This document shows, one piece after another, positions 1 through 11,542 of a stretch of 64,000 nt of DNA. A program made the translations under genes and the position numbers. The notes under the pieces were generated by a model. That model saw only the letters and a list, made by a program, of their open reading frames with translations, was not told the DNA's origin and made no database searches. How positions within the stretch are numbered: position 1 is the stretch's first letter; the number at the start of each line of letters is the position of its first letter. This DNA is from Anisakis pegreffii (taxonomy: Eukaryota > Nematoda > Chromadorea > Rhabditida > Anisakidae): contig JAPYMA010001343.1 in NCBI GenBank assembly GCA_035041965.1, positions 1-64,000 on the forward strand, written 5' to 3'.

Positions 1-597
1 AAGGTTTTAAGTGTTGCCGTCAGTTCACATACTTTCATTACAGATATCATTTCAAATTTGCGGTATAAGCGGCCTATCATTGAAGACTTTCGCTGAGGGT
101 CACTCAGAAAACAGCTGATTGGATTGGTTTTCCACGATCTGATCAAATGAAGTGCGGAATCAAGCTGAAGAATTGACTCGAAAAACACTTCGACCTGTTT
201 CAGCTAGATGTATGCCCGAAAGATCAACATATTTATGTCGGGATGATGCATAGGTTGTGAGCAAACTCGATAGTTTATCCGTTCATCAATTTATGTTGAC
301 CCGAGACTGAATGGCAATTCAGCCAGAAGGTGCAGACCAAATTTGAGTCGCTATAGGACTCAATTTTGCTCCTTCTATTTTTCAGAATATTCAAATTTTC
401 AAATGCAGTCCCTTATGCGAAATTGTGCAAAAGAGCTGAAATTTCTGAATCTGTTCATTGAAATTAAACTCATTACAAATACAGTGATGCGAAAACTATG
501 GCGTTTTTTAATCCGGAATTCAGAACACTTGATTTATTCGGATCTACGCCTGGCATTTTCGTGCAAAACGTACTCGAATCCGCCACTCATCTCGATT
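1..597. other. Non-coding flank of the peptide cluster with a transposon relic
   Basis: No supportable gene. Bases 1 to about 45 resemble 1835-1880 (a segment around GTTTTxxGTGTTGxC and CAGTTCACxTACTT), so both look like decayed copies of one dispersed repeat. The open frame across 343-633 has no signal, domain or splice context and is taken as chance. Confidence 0.4.
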
Positions 598-1091
598 CTA
601 GCCCGCCAAATTTATATTCTGCGAATTTATTGAACCAATATTGACGCCTCCATAATTCCGATGAAAGCCACCGCCGTAATTCACCACCATGATCGGTTCT
701 CCTCCATATCCGTACGTCACATAGCTTTCTTGCCTTTTTGAGCGTTTTGCACTGTAACGATCATAATATCAATTGGCTTTGCAATAGTTATAATAACAAC
801 AAGTTAGCGATGTTTCAGATCATTCCATTTGTTTTTAACTTTTCGATGGTTTCATTCTGTGGCTTTGCGCAAAATGAATAATTTATTTTGCATTTGAATG
901 TTACGATTTTGCCTATCGCAGGTGATGTATTTGTAGAGCGAAAATTCAAATTCAACTGTTACATTGAAAACGGTTCCTCACCTCATCAGATTCAAAGGTT
1001 TCAGATTTGACGTTGATCCTTGTGGAATCACAAACGAAGCTGATAGATGAGTTAATAGAACGATAAGAAATAAGATGAATCGGGCGTCCAT
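598..1091 (-). CDS. Secreted peptide precursor A (subfamily 1, NYGG module)
   Basis: Two exons, 982-1091 and 598-751, joined by a phase-2 intron, give about 87 residues. Exon 1 is a signal peptide: MDARF, then a hydrophobic run of Ile, Leu, Phe and Val, ending near SASF, followed by a short spacer to LNLM. Exon 2 opens with two dibasic sites (AKRSKRQ). It continues with a TYGYGGEPIMVVNYGGG stretch and ends in RNYGGVNIGSINSQ, then a short tail finishing in Gly. Cleavage after the second KR would free a peptide of 44 residues with N-terminal Gln and C-terminal Gly, so pyroglutamate and amide ends are possible. The exon 2 length (154 nt) matches loci C and F exactly. An AG acceptor (TGTTCAG) lies about 28 bases before the ATG. 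Gene structure is read directly from the sequence; bioactivity is inferred from the precursor layout. No homologue could be searched for. Confidence 0.8.
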
Positions 1092-3127
1092 CAATTGCTT
1101 CAAAGAAACACCATTCACCTGAACAGTTCATTGCAATATACAATTATAATCCAGATCTAAAAATCCCATAATTTTAAATCATATAATGAAATAAATTTCA
1201 ATGAATGAATAAGACGAGCCCAAATTATCACAGTTTGATAGATGAAGGGAACGTGACGTGTGTGCTGAAAGAACACAGTGAAATTTTGCTGAGTCTTCAT
1301 ATTAACAATTCTGATTTTACGAATTTATTACGTAGAACTTCTGCTGTTCACAACAATGTCACATGAGCAGCCGTTCGCCAATTCAATTGCACTTGTAGAA
1401 ATTCAAGTTCTGATAAGTCTGCGCTAGAAACAATTGTGAAACGTATGATCAATAAGTCAGCAATTCATTTGTTGAAACGTAAGATCGAAAACCTTTCTAC
1501 ACTTTGCAGTGAATTTGTCAGTGGATTCACTTTAATCAATGATGGTATTGCATGCAAAAATGTACTAGATGGTCAGTATAGGCAACCTGAAAATGCACCT
1601 GGTCCATGCAGTTTTAGTTGTATTCCCTTGAATCAGGATTCAAGTGTGTCCAACACCAGGGCAGTTGGCCTATGACGTTGGCATTTGCCGTATCACTGAA
1701 CCAGTGCTCATTTAGGTCCATCAGTGGGCAAAACGTCCAAAATGATGACCACATGATACTTTTAGCCCATGTTTGAATTATTGCATTAGCTCGAAGGAGG
1801 TGAAGCTCATGCGATGGTCTCGAGGGGCTCGAATGCGTTTTGCGTGTTGTCATCAGTTCACCTACTTCCATTGCTTCTCATATACTTGAGATTTCGTTGA
1901 TAATCATTCAAGGCTAAAACAGTGCGAACAGAAACGCGAGCATTGTGGCCAGCAACGTTACAAACGTTTAATAGCCTGGACAATCCAGGTAATACTCGGG
2001 ATTTATCCAAAATGCCGCTTGCAGTTGTAGAATTATCTTTTCCAGGCGAAATATATCCGTCTCTGATCTCAAGCACCCTGTGCTGAACTTGCGAAGAGTT
2101 CCTGTTTTCACTGCGATGATCAGCAATCGTTTTGTCGATGGTGTCTCAGCAATGCGAGCATAAAAATGAAAATTGCGGTTCGGGAACACTGCACATTCTT
2201 CTTTGTCACCTATGTTCCCGAAAAGATTCGACACACCCAGACTTACTTCCTAGTGATGATCAATTGACATCTTATCGTTAGCAGGTCCAACCGACTGAAC
2301 ATGCTTTCCATCTAATCAAGCGAAAGTCGCAATCCATTTTGTTGTATATAACTAGTTAATATTGCTCGAACATCTTATTTCATTTCGAAATCACTTATCA
2401 TTCCCGTAATAGAATACCTATGCTCGGCTGATGAACGAAAACAACACAATCGTTTCAAGCTAGTTTGTTGCTAGGACAGAAAACAAGTCGAGTACAGGGC
2501 AAGGGCGGAGATCCAGGGACGAAGTCCTCAAAATTCTCGGATCCATGCAACACACTGATCCAACCCATGCATATCGTATCCGCTGCAGAGCAAATGCATT
2601 GCACTGTGGCAGTCGTTCATTTTTATCGCATTCTCTTGATTGTGACGATGAAATCAGCAAATCCGTAGTTGCTTAATCACCAATAAGTGCTCATGTTGAC
2701 TCAATTTGAGCCAATCAGAAGCTTTGCCCTAACACGAAGTTGAGCTCAGCTCAAAAGACTTTTCGTCAATCCTACTGTTTAGTTCATTTACTATATTTCA
2801 GCTGCGATTCACTTCCGCTCATCGATCAAAAACTTGTATTTGAAAATATTTAGCAGCATTTTTCGTTGCAATGAATGACGAACGGTTTAGTGAGACTGAA
2901 TTTCTTCGAAAAGTGAACTAAGGCATTTTAATTGGCATAGAAAAATGAAAGAGCATCGAAAATCAGGAACTGTCTGGCCAATTGCAGGAAAACATTAGTA
3001 CATTGTCATTTTTAATTTGTATTATATCATCATCTTTTTAAAAGAAGATAAACCAGAAAAATGAATAGTTGTTCTTATTGTGTGTGAATGTTTCGGCGTA
3101 TTCGTTGAACAAATTATTCATTGTGCT
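1092..3127. other. Intergenic DNA with decayed repeats
   Basis: No spliced gene is recognised. It holds one copy of the roughly 90-bp dispersed repeat (1911-1997, reverse orientation) and, at about 1835-1880, a segment resembling the first bases of the window. Several overlapping 60-90 codon open frames lie on both strands at 1.4-2.7 kb. None has a recognisable domain, and opposite-strand frames overlap each other, so they are not called as genes. This block is probably an old transposon. Confidence 0.4.
1911..1997 (-). repeat. Dispersed repeat, copy 1 (inverted relative to 5281-5363)
   Basis: The reverse complement of this stretch matches 5281-5363 with only a few mismatches. Both share the core AAACGTTTGTAACGTTGC and GCTCGCGTTTC, and both end at AGCCTTGA. 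The two copies stay open in the same frame (NVCNVAGHNARVSVRTVLAL), so the repeat may be a piece of a transposon coding region. Confidence 0.75.
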
Positions 3128-3134
3128 TATAAAA
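3128..3134 (+). promoter_or_regulatory. TATA-box-like element upstream of peptide gene B
   Basis: TATAAAA stands 53 bases before the ATG of locus B. It is followed by a pyrimidine-rich segment ending in TTTTCAG about 21 bases before the ATG, which could be a spliced-leader acceptor. The sequence match is direct; function is inferred. Confidence 0.4.
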
Positions 3135-3180
3135 CTCTGAAACTTTATGCAGTTTTCAGTTCCTTATTATGATCATCGCA

Positions 3181-4033
3181 ATGAGGATATCGTTTCTCTT
3201 CATAGTCTCTATCTTATTGCTGCAAACAATGATGACTACCGCTCATATTGCCCGGACTCGAGATCACTTGAAGTAGGTTCTTATTACTCTGGCGTGTTTT
3301 GTTTTACGTTGATTAATAGCACAAAGTGTGATCGGGAACACTTTAGTTCATTCGATAACTTAACAATTGTTTCACTCGATAGTTTTTTCAATCAATACGA
3401 AAGTTGATGTGAATTTGTTCGCAATTTCTGTGGATCTCTTTCTCTAAACTGATGGAAATTCTCATCCAGTTTCGTCGGCATGTGTTGCTCTCTTGTCAGA
3501 TATTACTGAATTTCTTATTTGGAATACACTGAGGCGTATTCCCACTGTTTTCTCGACTGATTGCATTCAGCACCGTTTCAACATGGTCCTTCTCCACAGC
3601 TATGCAGGATCCTTGCACTGCATTTTACAATATTGTGGAGTATTTACAATATTTACAATATTTTACAATATTGATAAAAATCTTCGTGAGTAGGCTCACT
3701 GCAGCTTCGAAGTTCCGGAAGCTAAATATGAAAAAGAAACTATTTTTTGAAATACATCTCCAGCAGCATGAAATGACTCATTCAATCATGCTGCTAATTG
3801 AGTGTCACGCAATAGATCAGTTTTTTATCTGTTTCAGTAATCGGGTGAAGCGACAGTTCGGCATGGGAGGATTAGGTGGTTATGGCGGTTACGGCGGTTA
3901 CGGTGGCTACGGTGGTTATGGCGGTTATGGTGGCTACGGTGGCTACGGTGGGTACGGTGGTGGCATCGATAACAACTATGGTGGTACTGATATTGGACAA
4001 GTCTACGATTATAATATTAATCTGCGACGATAA
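3181..4033 (+). CDS. Secreted peptide precursor B (subfamily 2, GGY repeats)
   Basis: Exons 3181-3272 and 3838-4033 are joined at phase 2 (AA+T) and give 95 residues. Exon 1 encodes a signal peptide beginning MRISFLFIVSILLLQ. Exon 2 starts NNRVKRQFG, so a dibasic cut would leave an N-terminal Gln. Then come nine uninterrupted Gly-Gly-Tyr triplets and the family module DNNYGGTDIGQVYDYN, ending in LRR, where the terminal Arg pair could be trimmed by a carboxypeptidase. D and G share the exon 1 sequence and the RVKRQ junction but lack the long GGY run. Composition resembles the Gly/Tyr-rich nlp-29-type epidermal peptides of Caenorhabditis. That is a likeness in style only, because the NNYGG-x-D-I-G ending is not a feature I know from that family. 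The splice sites are good (GTAGGT; TTTCAG). Confidence 0.85.
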
Positions 4034-4532
4034 TCCGTGATCAGCAGTAACTATCTATACCATTGTCGAATGCAGTATTATTGCGCTGTTCACTTGTTAT
4101 TTTGTACTTTTTAAAATCAATTTCACTGATATTTATTTCTTTCAACATAATATGCTCGTAGTAATGATAGTAAAATAATATCTCAATGTCTGATGTGCAA
4201 AGCAGATCACAGTGAAATATTCAAAATCCGTTGCATAATAACAAGGAAATGAAACTTTTCAAAGTAGTGAAGACAGCGAAGAGACGGAGAAACGAAGGGA
4301 CATAGAAGCAATCAGAAAATACCAATATACAATATGGAAAGAGTATTGAAATGATAAGAGCTAATAGTAAGATTGTTGAACATAACGATACTGGTTTCAT
4401 CGTTGAACAGTTCCAAAAAATTGAAGCGATAAGGAACAGCAATATGGATGTTCGTATATTATAATAATTAAATGCACACGAAATAATACATATTTTCAGC
4501 TAACTGAATTGATCGTATTGAATGCTTTAGAA

Positions 4533-4761
4533 CAGTGGTCTCCTTAGTAGGAAAAATCACCCATTTTTGGGGGTATCCGGGGGTAGCGGAGGGAGTCGAA
4601 AAATCACTTCTGATATTATGCTAGAAATAGTATTGTTGTAGCAGAGAGGGAGGGGGAGGGGATAATGAGGGCCTGCCAGACCATCGAAGGGAGTAGTGGA
4701 GCAACCGAGTGTGAGAACCTTTCTCACACTCGGTTGCTCCACTAGTCCCTTCACTACACTG
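4533..4761 (+). mobile_element. hAT-like miniature element with fold-back 3' end
   Basis: It starts CAGTGGTCTCC and ends in CACTG. It is flanked by CTTTAGAA and TTATAAAA, which match at 5 of 8 positions as a worn 8-bp target duplication. It is similar along its length to 59739-59934: shared CCATTTTTGGG, CAGACCATC and GAGTA-TGGAGCA blocks in the same order. The 3' third has become a near-perfect hairpin (4686-4752). No transposase is encoded. Confidence 0.65.
4686..4752. repeat. 32-bp inverted repeat with 3-base loop
   Basis: Arms 4686-4717 and 4721-4752 are complementary at 31 of 32 positions, separated by CCT. In DNA this would be a cruciform, in RNA a long hairpin. The left arm corresponds to sequence found singly in the related element at 59.7 kb, so the hairpin arose after the two copies separated. 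Confidence 0.85.
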
Positions 4762-5280
4762 TTATAAAACAACAAAGTCACATCAAACAGTAAAACAGTA
4801 ATGAATGAGGACTGAACAATGGAAGGATAATTAAAGAAATAAAATCGGGATTCAAAGCGTTTTTTTATTTGAAATTATTTGAAATATAAAAACGCGTACT
4901 GGTGATGGCGTTCAGAAAATGCAAAACGTAATGAGAATTTGAGCGCATATGCAGTACAGAAATGCGAGAAATGAATTATGTGGAAGAATTGGTATAGCAA
5001 GTAAGTCCGGTTCGAGTACAAAAAAAATTTAGATTATACAATAAAATGAACATAATTAGAGATATTTCATGCATACACAACATGGTCAAGAAAAAAGGGC
5101 AGTTGCTAAACAACTGTTCTTGAAGCAGAAAAAGTAAACTTGCTTCCTAGATTGCCCATCCATCTTGGTGAATCATACCTTAAGTATTCAATCAGCTGTT
5201 TTTGATGTATCAAAAATACTGTGATCATTGTTATTTGTTTGGATTAACTTAAGAGAATCGGATAGTGAGCATTACCTGGA

Positions 5281-5363
5281 TTACCTGGATTGGCCAGGCT
5301 ATCAAACGTTTGTAACGTTGCTGGCCACAATGCTCGCGTTTCCGTTCGCACTGTTTTAGCCTT
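5281..5363 (+). repeat. Dispersed repeat, copy 2
   Basis: Pairs with 1911-1997 in inverted orientation (see that entry). It is preceded by a duplicated ATTACCTGG. After AGCCTTGA the two copies diverge, which marks the repeat boundary. Confidence 0.75.
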
Positions 5364-5609
5364 GATTGTAGCCACCCCGCTGGCTAGGCGAGCAGGCCAA
5401 GTGAGTACAACCGAGTATTTAATTAGTTGCCGTGAATACTTTGCACAATTAAACGTAGCCAAATATCAATCCAATAAATATTCATAAGTCTACAAAATAA
5501 GCATTCCGCCGATCGCTAGCCGCGATCAACAAAACAACCGCTCGATGTGTAAGTAACAATGATACTGGATAGTGAGCATAATGGAATCAATTCATTTTGA
5601 CAATCTAAG

Positions 5610-5705
5610 TAAGGCAATTTGACATTACTTGGGAATTTTAACGGGTTGACATTATTTGATAATCTTAACCAATTGAAATCATCAATTTTAACCAACTGAC
5701 ATCAT
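5610..5705 (+). repeat. Decayed tandem repeat, unit about 27 bp
   Basis: Three to four diverged units of the form TTGACATTA-TT, a GA-rich middle, then TTTTAAC or CTTAACC. No coding sense is seen. Confidence 0.45.
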
Positions 5706-7249
5706 TAATCTCGCTAAAAAGTTCAACGCTTGGCAATTCACTTGAGACAATTATTGTAGATTTATCTTTCCCGGCATTCGCTCTCGTTAAGACGGAGAAC
5801 GCGATCATTATTACTGAGGAACTGAAAAATTGTTCGGTAGGGAAGTCTCGCCTGTTTGGGCATAGTGGTCGATATGAACACCGGCAAGAGTGGTCGATAT
5901 GAACACCTGCAATATCAGTCGGTTTCATGCGGGATTTCGATGGGCAATAATTCCGTGACGATTTTGCCATTGGCTTTTTGGTGATGGTCTGCCCATTTAC
6001 TTCCTCATAGGGTAACCACGGACGGGAAGCTGTCCCCCGACAAAGTGACTCTCAATATAGAGTTTTTAGAAACGATGTGAGCAAGCGTGTGTTATATTTG
6101 AGAGCAATTCACTTTGTCGCACTTTCGTATGAATGTCTTTTAATTAATTTCGCGAGTTTTCTTTGTAACTAGTTTCACCAAATCAAATTGCTGCTTGGAG
6201 TTATTTTCAATGGAACAACAGACTGAACAACAGTAAAACAAATTTGAGAATTGCACTTACGGGCAATTTTCTCTTCTTCTCAATCCTGCATTTAATCAGC
6301 TTGGTTTAAACCGTGATTCCGTTATTTTATCCAGCTGTCTTTCCGATCTCAATCCTAGATTCCGACCAGATATCAGAGTTTTTACGATCTGTCCAAAATT
6401 GGACCGAGTTTAGGTCTCAGTGAATACGAACTGGCGAAAAAGGAGAGAACTTGAGAAAGAACGGATGATGATGCTTTTGATCACTGAAATCATCCGAACA
6501 AAAGATGAAAGTTTTTCGTCCAATTATCTGTGTGCTTCGATCATTCATTTTCGAATCATGAAGTACTGGTACGCAATCAATTTACATGTAAAGAGCGAAA
6601 CTGTGAAGGAAAGGCAATTTGAAAAATTTTGTTGTTTATTCGGAAAGCATTCATTCTCCATTGACGATGCTGATGAGGATGATAGTAATAACATGTTTAT
6701 GATCAATTCATTCAGTCAATTGATCGTCAACACATAACAAAGTGCGTTGAAGTTTTCATCACTGATTCGCATCACACGGTAAGTTATTCAACATTTATTG
6801 CATTATTTTCACGAGAGTTTTTACCATATTAAAAAAATTGTGCAAATGCCGTTCTCATTCGATACGGCAGCAATTACATCTGAGTTCTATCAGATACTTT
6901 CAAGGGATTGAGTAGGTAGGTAGCTGTTCACTTGATGACACCATTAATACTGACTGTGAAAATTAGAGGTGCATAATGTGATGTAGATGAGTAACAACCA
7001 ATGTTCTCACATATGCCATCTACCTGCTCAATTTTATCACATTAGCAGATTTTTTCTGCATACGTTCTAATCAATTCACTTGGACTATCTTCACGCGGTC
7101 TTTTGATGCTTCAGAGCTTTTCTTCTGAATAGCTGTTTTTGTTTTCGTGCAAAATTCACGGCACACTCTAATTTAATTTATCAGGTATTCCTGTAACAGG
7201 TATTTGCAATAGGTAGTTCAGATAACAGGTATATTGTGGATTCACAGGA

Positions 7250-7810
7250 ATGATGCATGCAAAGAATCGTTTATTCATCATACTTCTCATGGTCGTATGC
7301 ACACAAATGCTGATGTCATTTGCTGCATTGCAAGAATCGCTAACGCATACAAAAGCACTGAATTTTATGAGGTCAGCAACTTCAATATGTTTTCTCACAT
7401 TACATTCGATTTGTTTTCATGCTACCGTTTTCCTCGTCAATTCGAATCGTGATTATAATTTTCACTCATTGCATTTCCCTTATGGAATGTTTTGCATTTA
7501 TGGACGATCCTCGTTGATAATTGCTAAGTCAGAAATTGGATCGACATTTTCAACAAATCCTTGTATTGGTCTCAAATTAAATGGGATAACTCAGATAGAG
7601 GCTTCAAAAATAGGTCAACGATCTTGAAGTAATTTCTCTACTCAGTGAAATTCTAGAGATGAGCGTTCCAAGAGGCAAACCATTTTCATCCAAGGAGGAC
7701 CACAACCTGCTACGATTACTTATAGTGATACCACTGACGCATATGGAAATCATTACGGTGGCGTCAATATCGCTTCAATAAACGCAGAAAATATTCATTT
7801 GGCAGGCTAA
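7250..7810 (+). CDS. Secreted peptide precursor C (subfamily 1)
   Basis: Exons 7250-7371 and 7657-7810 with a phase-2 intron give about 91 residues. Exon 1 has a signal peptide (hydrophobic run around LFIILLMVV, likely cleavage near SFA) and ends in LNFMR, the same exon ending as A and E. Exon 2 reads DERSKRQTIF, so cutting after KR leaves N-terminal Gln. The mature region is 44 residues, as in A, and ends in NHYGGVNIASINAENIHLAG. The middle part (IQGGPQPATITYSDTT) has lost the Gly/Tyr character of its relatives, so the ends of the peptide are conserved more strongly than the middle. An acceptor (TTCACAG) lies 2 bases before the ATG; a second ATG follows immediately. A poly(A) signal sits 109 bases after the stop. 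Confidence 0.85.
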
Positions 7811-7918
7811 AATCATAATCAGCGAAAATGAATCACGATGCGCTCATGAAAATGTTCCTTCTGATAATAACTCGATAATTTCTTGTTAGATGTCATAACT
7901 TTGCTGAATTAATTCGGT

Positions 7919-7924
7919 AATAAA
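7919..7924 (+). terminator. Poly(A) signal AATAAA of peptide gene C
   Basis: A canonical hexamer 109 bases past the stop codon, on the gene's strand and well placed. Confidence 0.5.
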
Positions 7925-8366
7925 TGTTCCATTAGCACTGATCCGTTCTCTCAAAGAAAGTATTATTGATAAATATCGTACACCGAGTCTCTAATGCGAG
8001 GGAAGTTTGAATTGACGTTGAATGTGTCAATTAATGATCAGATGCTCAATAATAATCACTGACGAAGTTGTCGTTGATCGAAAAATCGGTTGTTTTTATT
8101 CAAATGTTCGTGTTTTCAATAACTAATCACACTGATTTTGCATCAGACATCGATTTTTCTCAAAATGATTTTCGATTGATGAAAAGAATGGAAAACGAAA
8201 ATTTTGAAGTTAGTAAATTAAAATTTATACGAATGTATTTGTTATATACATGTGCAAGGAATGTTGAGTGGTTTGCAAGGACTTTCACAGATGAACACAA
8301 ATGAGATGATAAGTTTTAATTGTGATTAAAACAATGCAAAACGACAGTATCGTTTGCGAATCCCCT

Positions 8367-9594
8367 TTATAGCCACAGATTGTTAGCATTAATCATACCA
8401 ATGTCAATACCACCGTAGTTATTGTCATATCCACCACCGTAGCCACCCCAACCCCAACCCCTATACGGATAACCCCAGCCCCATTGTCGCTTCACACGTC
8501 TCCTGAAATGGTAAAATTTATTGTTGACACAACAAGCGACATTCCAATGTGATTGAATTTGGTACAAAGGAATTGTCGTCACAGTAGAAGTTGATCAACT
8601 TGTAGGACTCGGAGCTAAATTACGTTGTAATCGCTTCTTAAAATCTTCCTTCCGATAATATTTCCTCATTCACGAATGCATTCTTTACCAACTTTCAAAC
8701 ATTAAAGCGTCACTTGTTAGAATTAATGGCTTGGAAAAACTTCATGAATTTCTCTTTGGTTTTTAGAAGTAGTTCGTTGCGATTGGTGCATACAATTTAA
8801 AGAGTTTTATGCATTGATGATAGCCAATAAAAGGTGATGCATCAGCTGTAAAAAAAGGGTATTGCTTGTGATTATTGCAGGACATGACTTGAACTATTCA
8901 ATTCATCAAATGAAAAAAATATTTACGAGAAGTGCGAAAGAAACATAGCAGATGAGATGCCGTTTCGATCACTTTTATGAGTCAAGGGTGCATGTTTTAT
9001 TTGCTATTCTGCCTTTTACCTCTATAAAATGAAAATTGGGAATATAATTTGAGCTGCCATAAAATAATTATTTCTTGTGACGATTTCAGCTCCATTAAGG
9101 AATTGTTTCATTTGCATTTGGGAAATTCCTAGCACTTGCTATGCGTATTTTCAGATTGCTTATCCAGAGATATGCGTTGAATTGCGTATTCGAATTCTTC
9201 TGTTGACGAAAACAGTTTTATTATGAGTGCAACAGAATCAAATGCTAACGAATGAGGCATTGTTACACATCTGAGGATGACGTAATTCACCGTCATAAGT
9301 GGAAGATCAGCATCAGCCCTAGAGCCTTTCAATTAGACCAGAGCAGATTGTGCCCTGATGACTAATATGTCACGCAAAGCTCAGATCACGATCCATAAAA
9401 CAGTTGGAGATAATATACCCACTTCCAAGTTTCCTCGACAGATTGACCAGTCAAGAAAAACAAAAAATGGAAACTTTCAGAAGAACTTACATAAGTTCAT
9501 CGTGAATTGGAGGAGAATGGGTAGCGGTCATCGCTATAGGCAGCAATAAGATAACAATCACGAGAAGGAACGATACCCTCACCATGGTAATCAT
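8367..9594 (-). CDS. Secreted peptide precursor D (subfamily 2, WGWG type)
   Basis: Exons 9491-9594 and 8367-8502 with a phase-2 intron (AT+G) give about 79 residues. The start may be the first ATG (MITMVRVSF) or the one three codons later; the later one aligns with B (MRISF). The signal peptide has a long Leu/Val/Ile core ending near AMTA. Exon 2 starts RRVKRQWGWG, has a Trp/Gly/Tyr-rich tract (PYRGWGWGGYGGG), then the module DNNYGGIDIGMINANN and a WL end. No acidic pro-region was found, only a short spacer. Closest relative in the window is G: exon 1 length is identical and exon 2 nearly so. The donor is consensus (GTAAGT), the acceptor is TTTCAG, and a further AG (TATTTTCAG) lies 9 bases before the first ATG. 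Confidence 0.85.
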
Positions 9595-11542
9595 CGTGTC
9601 ACACTGAAAATACTTCGAATTTTTAGCGCATGCGTTGATCAAGTACAATTTGTGAATCAAATTAAACGTTCGTGTTGAAAAATCTTTACGAGTGTTGAAA
9701 AAATTTTAAAATATCAATGCAAATCGCAAAAGTTTCTTATTGCTAGCATCTGATAACCAATTGGGTCTGTAGAGCAGCCAAATAAACTGGATCTAGCAAA
9801 TGAGTAAAGAATGTTTTCGACCTTTGAATCTGAGAAGAGAATTATAAAAGTTTTATAAAACATAATCACACTCGAATACACGCATCGGAGCAATATGGCA
9901 ATTCATTATACTGGGCTTCCTTTTTATTGAATGAAATTTATATCAAGCAAAATCGAAGGGGAGGGTACCTAAGTTTTTTGCTGAATGAATTCCCACTTTG
10001 TAATGACCTCTCAATTCGACATTCTCATTGCGCTAATTTTTTCCACGAATCGAAAATCTTGATTTCGCTCTTTCGAATTTCATCTTAGCGATTCAAAAAT
10101 TGTAGATTATACGATTTCATGAATGATTTCAATGAGGTGTAAGAACGTGACAGCACACAAGTTGTTCGAGAAATGATTTTTTTGAATCGGAATATTGAAA
10201 GTGAATGATGAATGACTTCAATAAAGTCGAAGAAGTATCATCAAAAAGTTAGTGTCGTCAAAAAAGTTTGCAAACCAAACATTTTCGATTTAGTTATTGG
10301 TAATTTGCTGAGTCAAGGCTAAATCTACAGTTACGAATTGCTAATTGATGAGGGACTAATCATCAAATATGTATCTAGCATCGGCGCACTGAACGTCGTT
10401 CATTGGTTAAACAGGATACCGTAATCAACGAGGTCATCCAATATTATAAACAGTCAGTTTCGTTAAATGTTAATGAGAACCACTTATCTATGTTCTCCTC
10501 GTTTGCCTTTTCTGTCCAGCTTGTTTACCTTACCATGTGCCACATCAGATCAAAACAACCTGGCACGAACATTTTTTCATTCTGATTAAATCTTTCTCGA
10601 TGGTTATTTTTCACGTCAGACGTCTTTTTTGACGCCGCACTGATTGCTTTTTCATCGGGAAAGGTCTTTGACTCCTGAATTTCTCCTTATGAATTCAGCG
10701 AATGCATCCGTGACAGATGCTCAGCTTTTATTTACGAAACTCATCACATGACGTGAGTGGTGATTGATTTCATTATATGACGTGAGCGATGACTCGCAGC
10801 AAAACTGTTTCTAACGAATATGCGACCTATAACTACTATTTTTTAATCATTACATGACTTTAAGTGATCTCCATCAAACTAGTCGATCGAGTTCTGCGAC
10901 GAAAATTGTCGCTTACTTGCTCTGACGTGAGAGGCAATGCATTATTCGTCGTTCCCTTTCAGCTCGCGTAACTCCATCTAGATTCAACTTTTGGAGGCAA
11001 AAAAGCTCAGGAAGCGGATGAAAATCACGCACAGTTCTCTTGAAAGCATGGTGAGATGCTTTCGACATCAATTCATCTCTTATTCCACAAACATTCACTA
11101 TGAAGTTTTGAAACACTACGAGAAAGATGGATGGTATCATTCAATTTAATGAAACTATGCGATGGGTAATTGCGAAGTTTTTGTTAATGCATCTTAATGT
11201 ATGATTTTTGAAACTTCAATTCATACAAGAAGAACACGCAAGTAATTCATATGTTTGGGCATTTGTTTGTGCAACTCTGACGTCTGAAGTGAAACTTAAG
11301 CACAATACGTTGATGAAGTCAATGTTGTTGACAGCAACATTCATTTTTCAATTCGTTCCGAGACTGCGCCAATCACGCACTTTTTTCTTTCATTTCCCAT
11401 TGAACAGTCACAAGTTGACTTTACCGCTTGGCGATAATTTCTTTGAGTGTTATGCGTTCCAGCGAAAATCAAGCGATTCTTTTTCGAAATGTCTATAACG
11501 ATGAGTTATATTTGCAGGAGGTGCATAATCGAAATCAGTGTA
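9595..11542. other. Intergenic DNA between peptide genes D and E
   Basis: No gene supported. Around 10740-10800 a short motif, ATGACGTGAG with a TGATT or TGACT follow-on, is repeated. The open frames at 10403-10585, 10913-11140 and 11208-11498 have no recognisable domain. Confidence 0.35.

Larger units (their letters stand above)
4762..7249. other. Intergenic DNA with several short repeats
   Basis: No gene is recognised. It contains the second dispersed repeat (5281-5363), a decayed roughly 27-bp tandem repeat (about 5610-5705), and a direct duplication of a GTGGTCGATATGAACACC block at about 5866 and 5893. A triple ACAGGTAT-type repeat sits just before locus C. Open frames at 5665-5970 and 6420-6737 have no domain or splice support. 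Confidence 0.4.
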
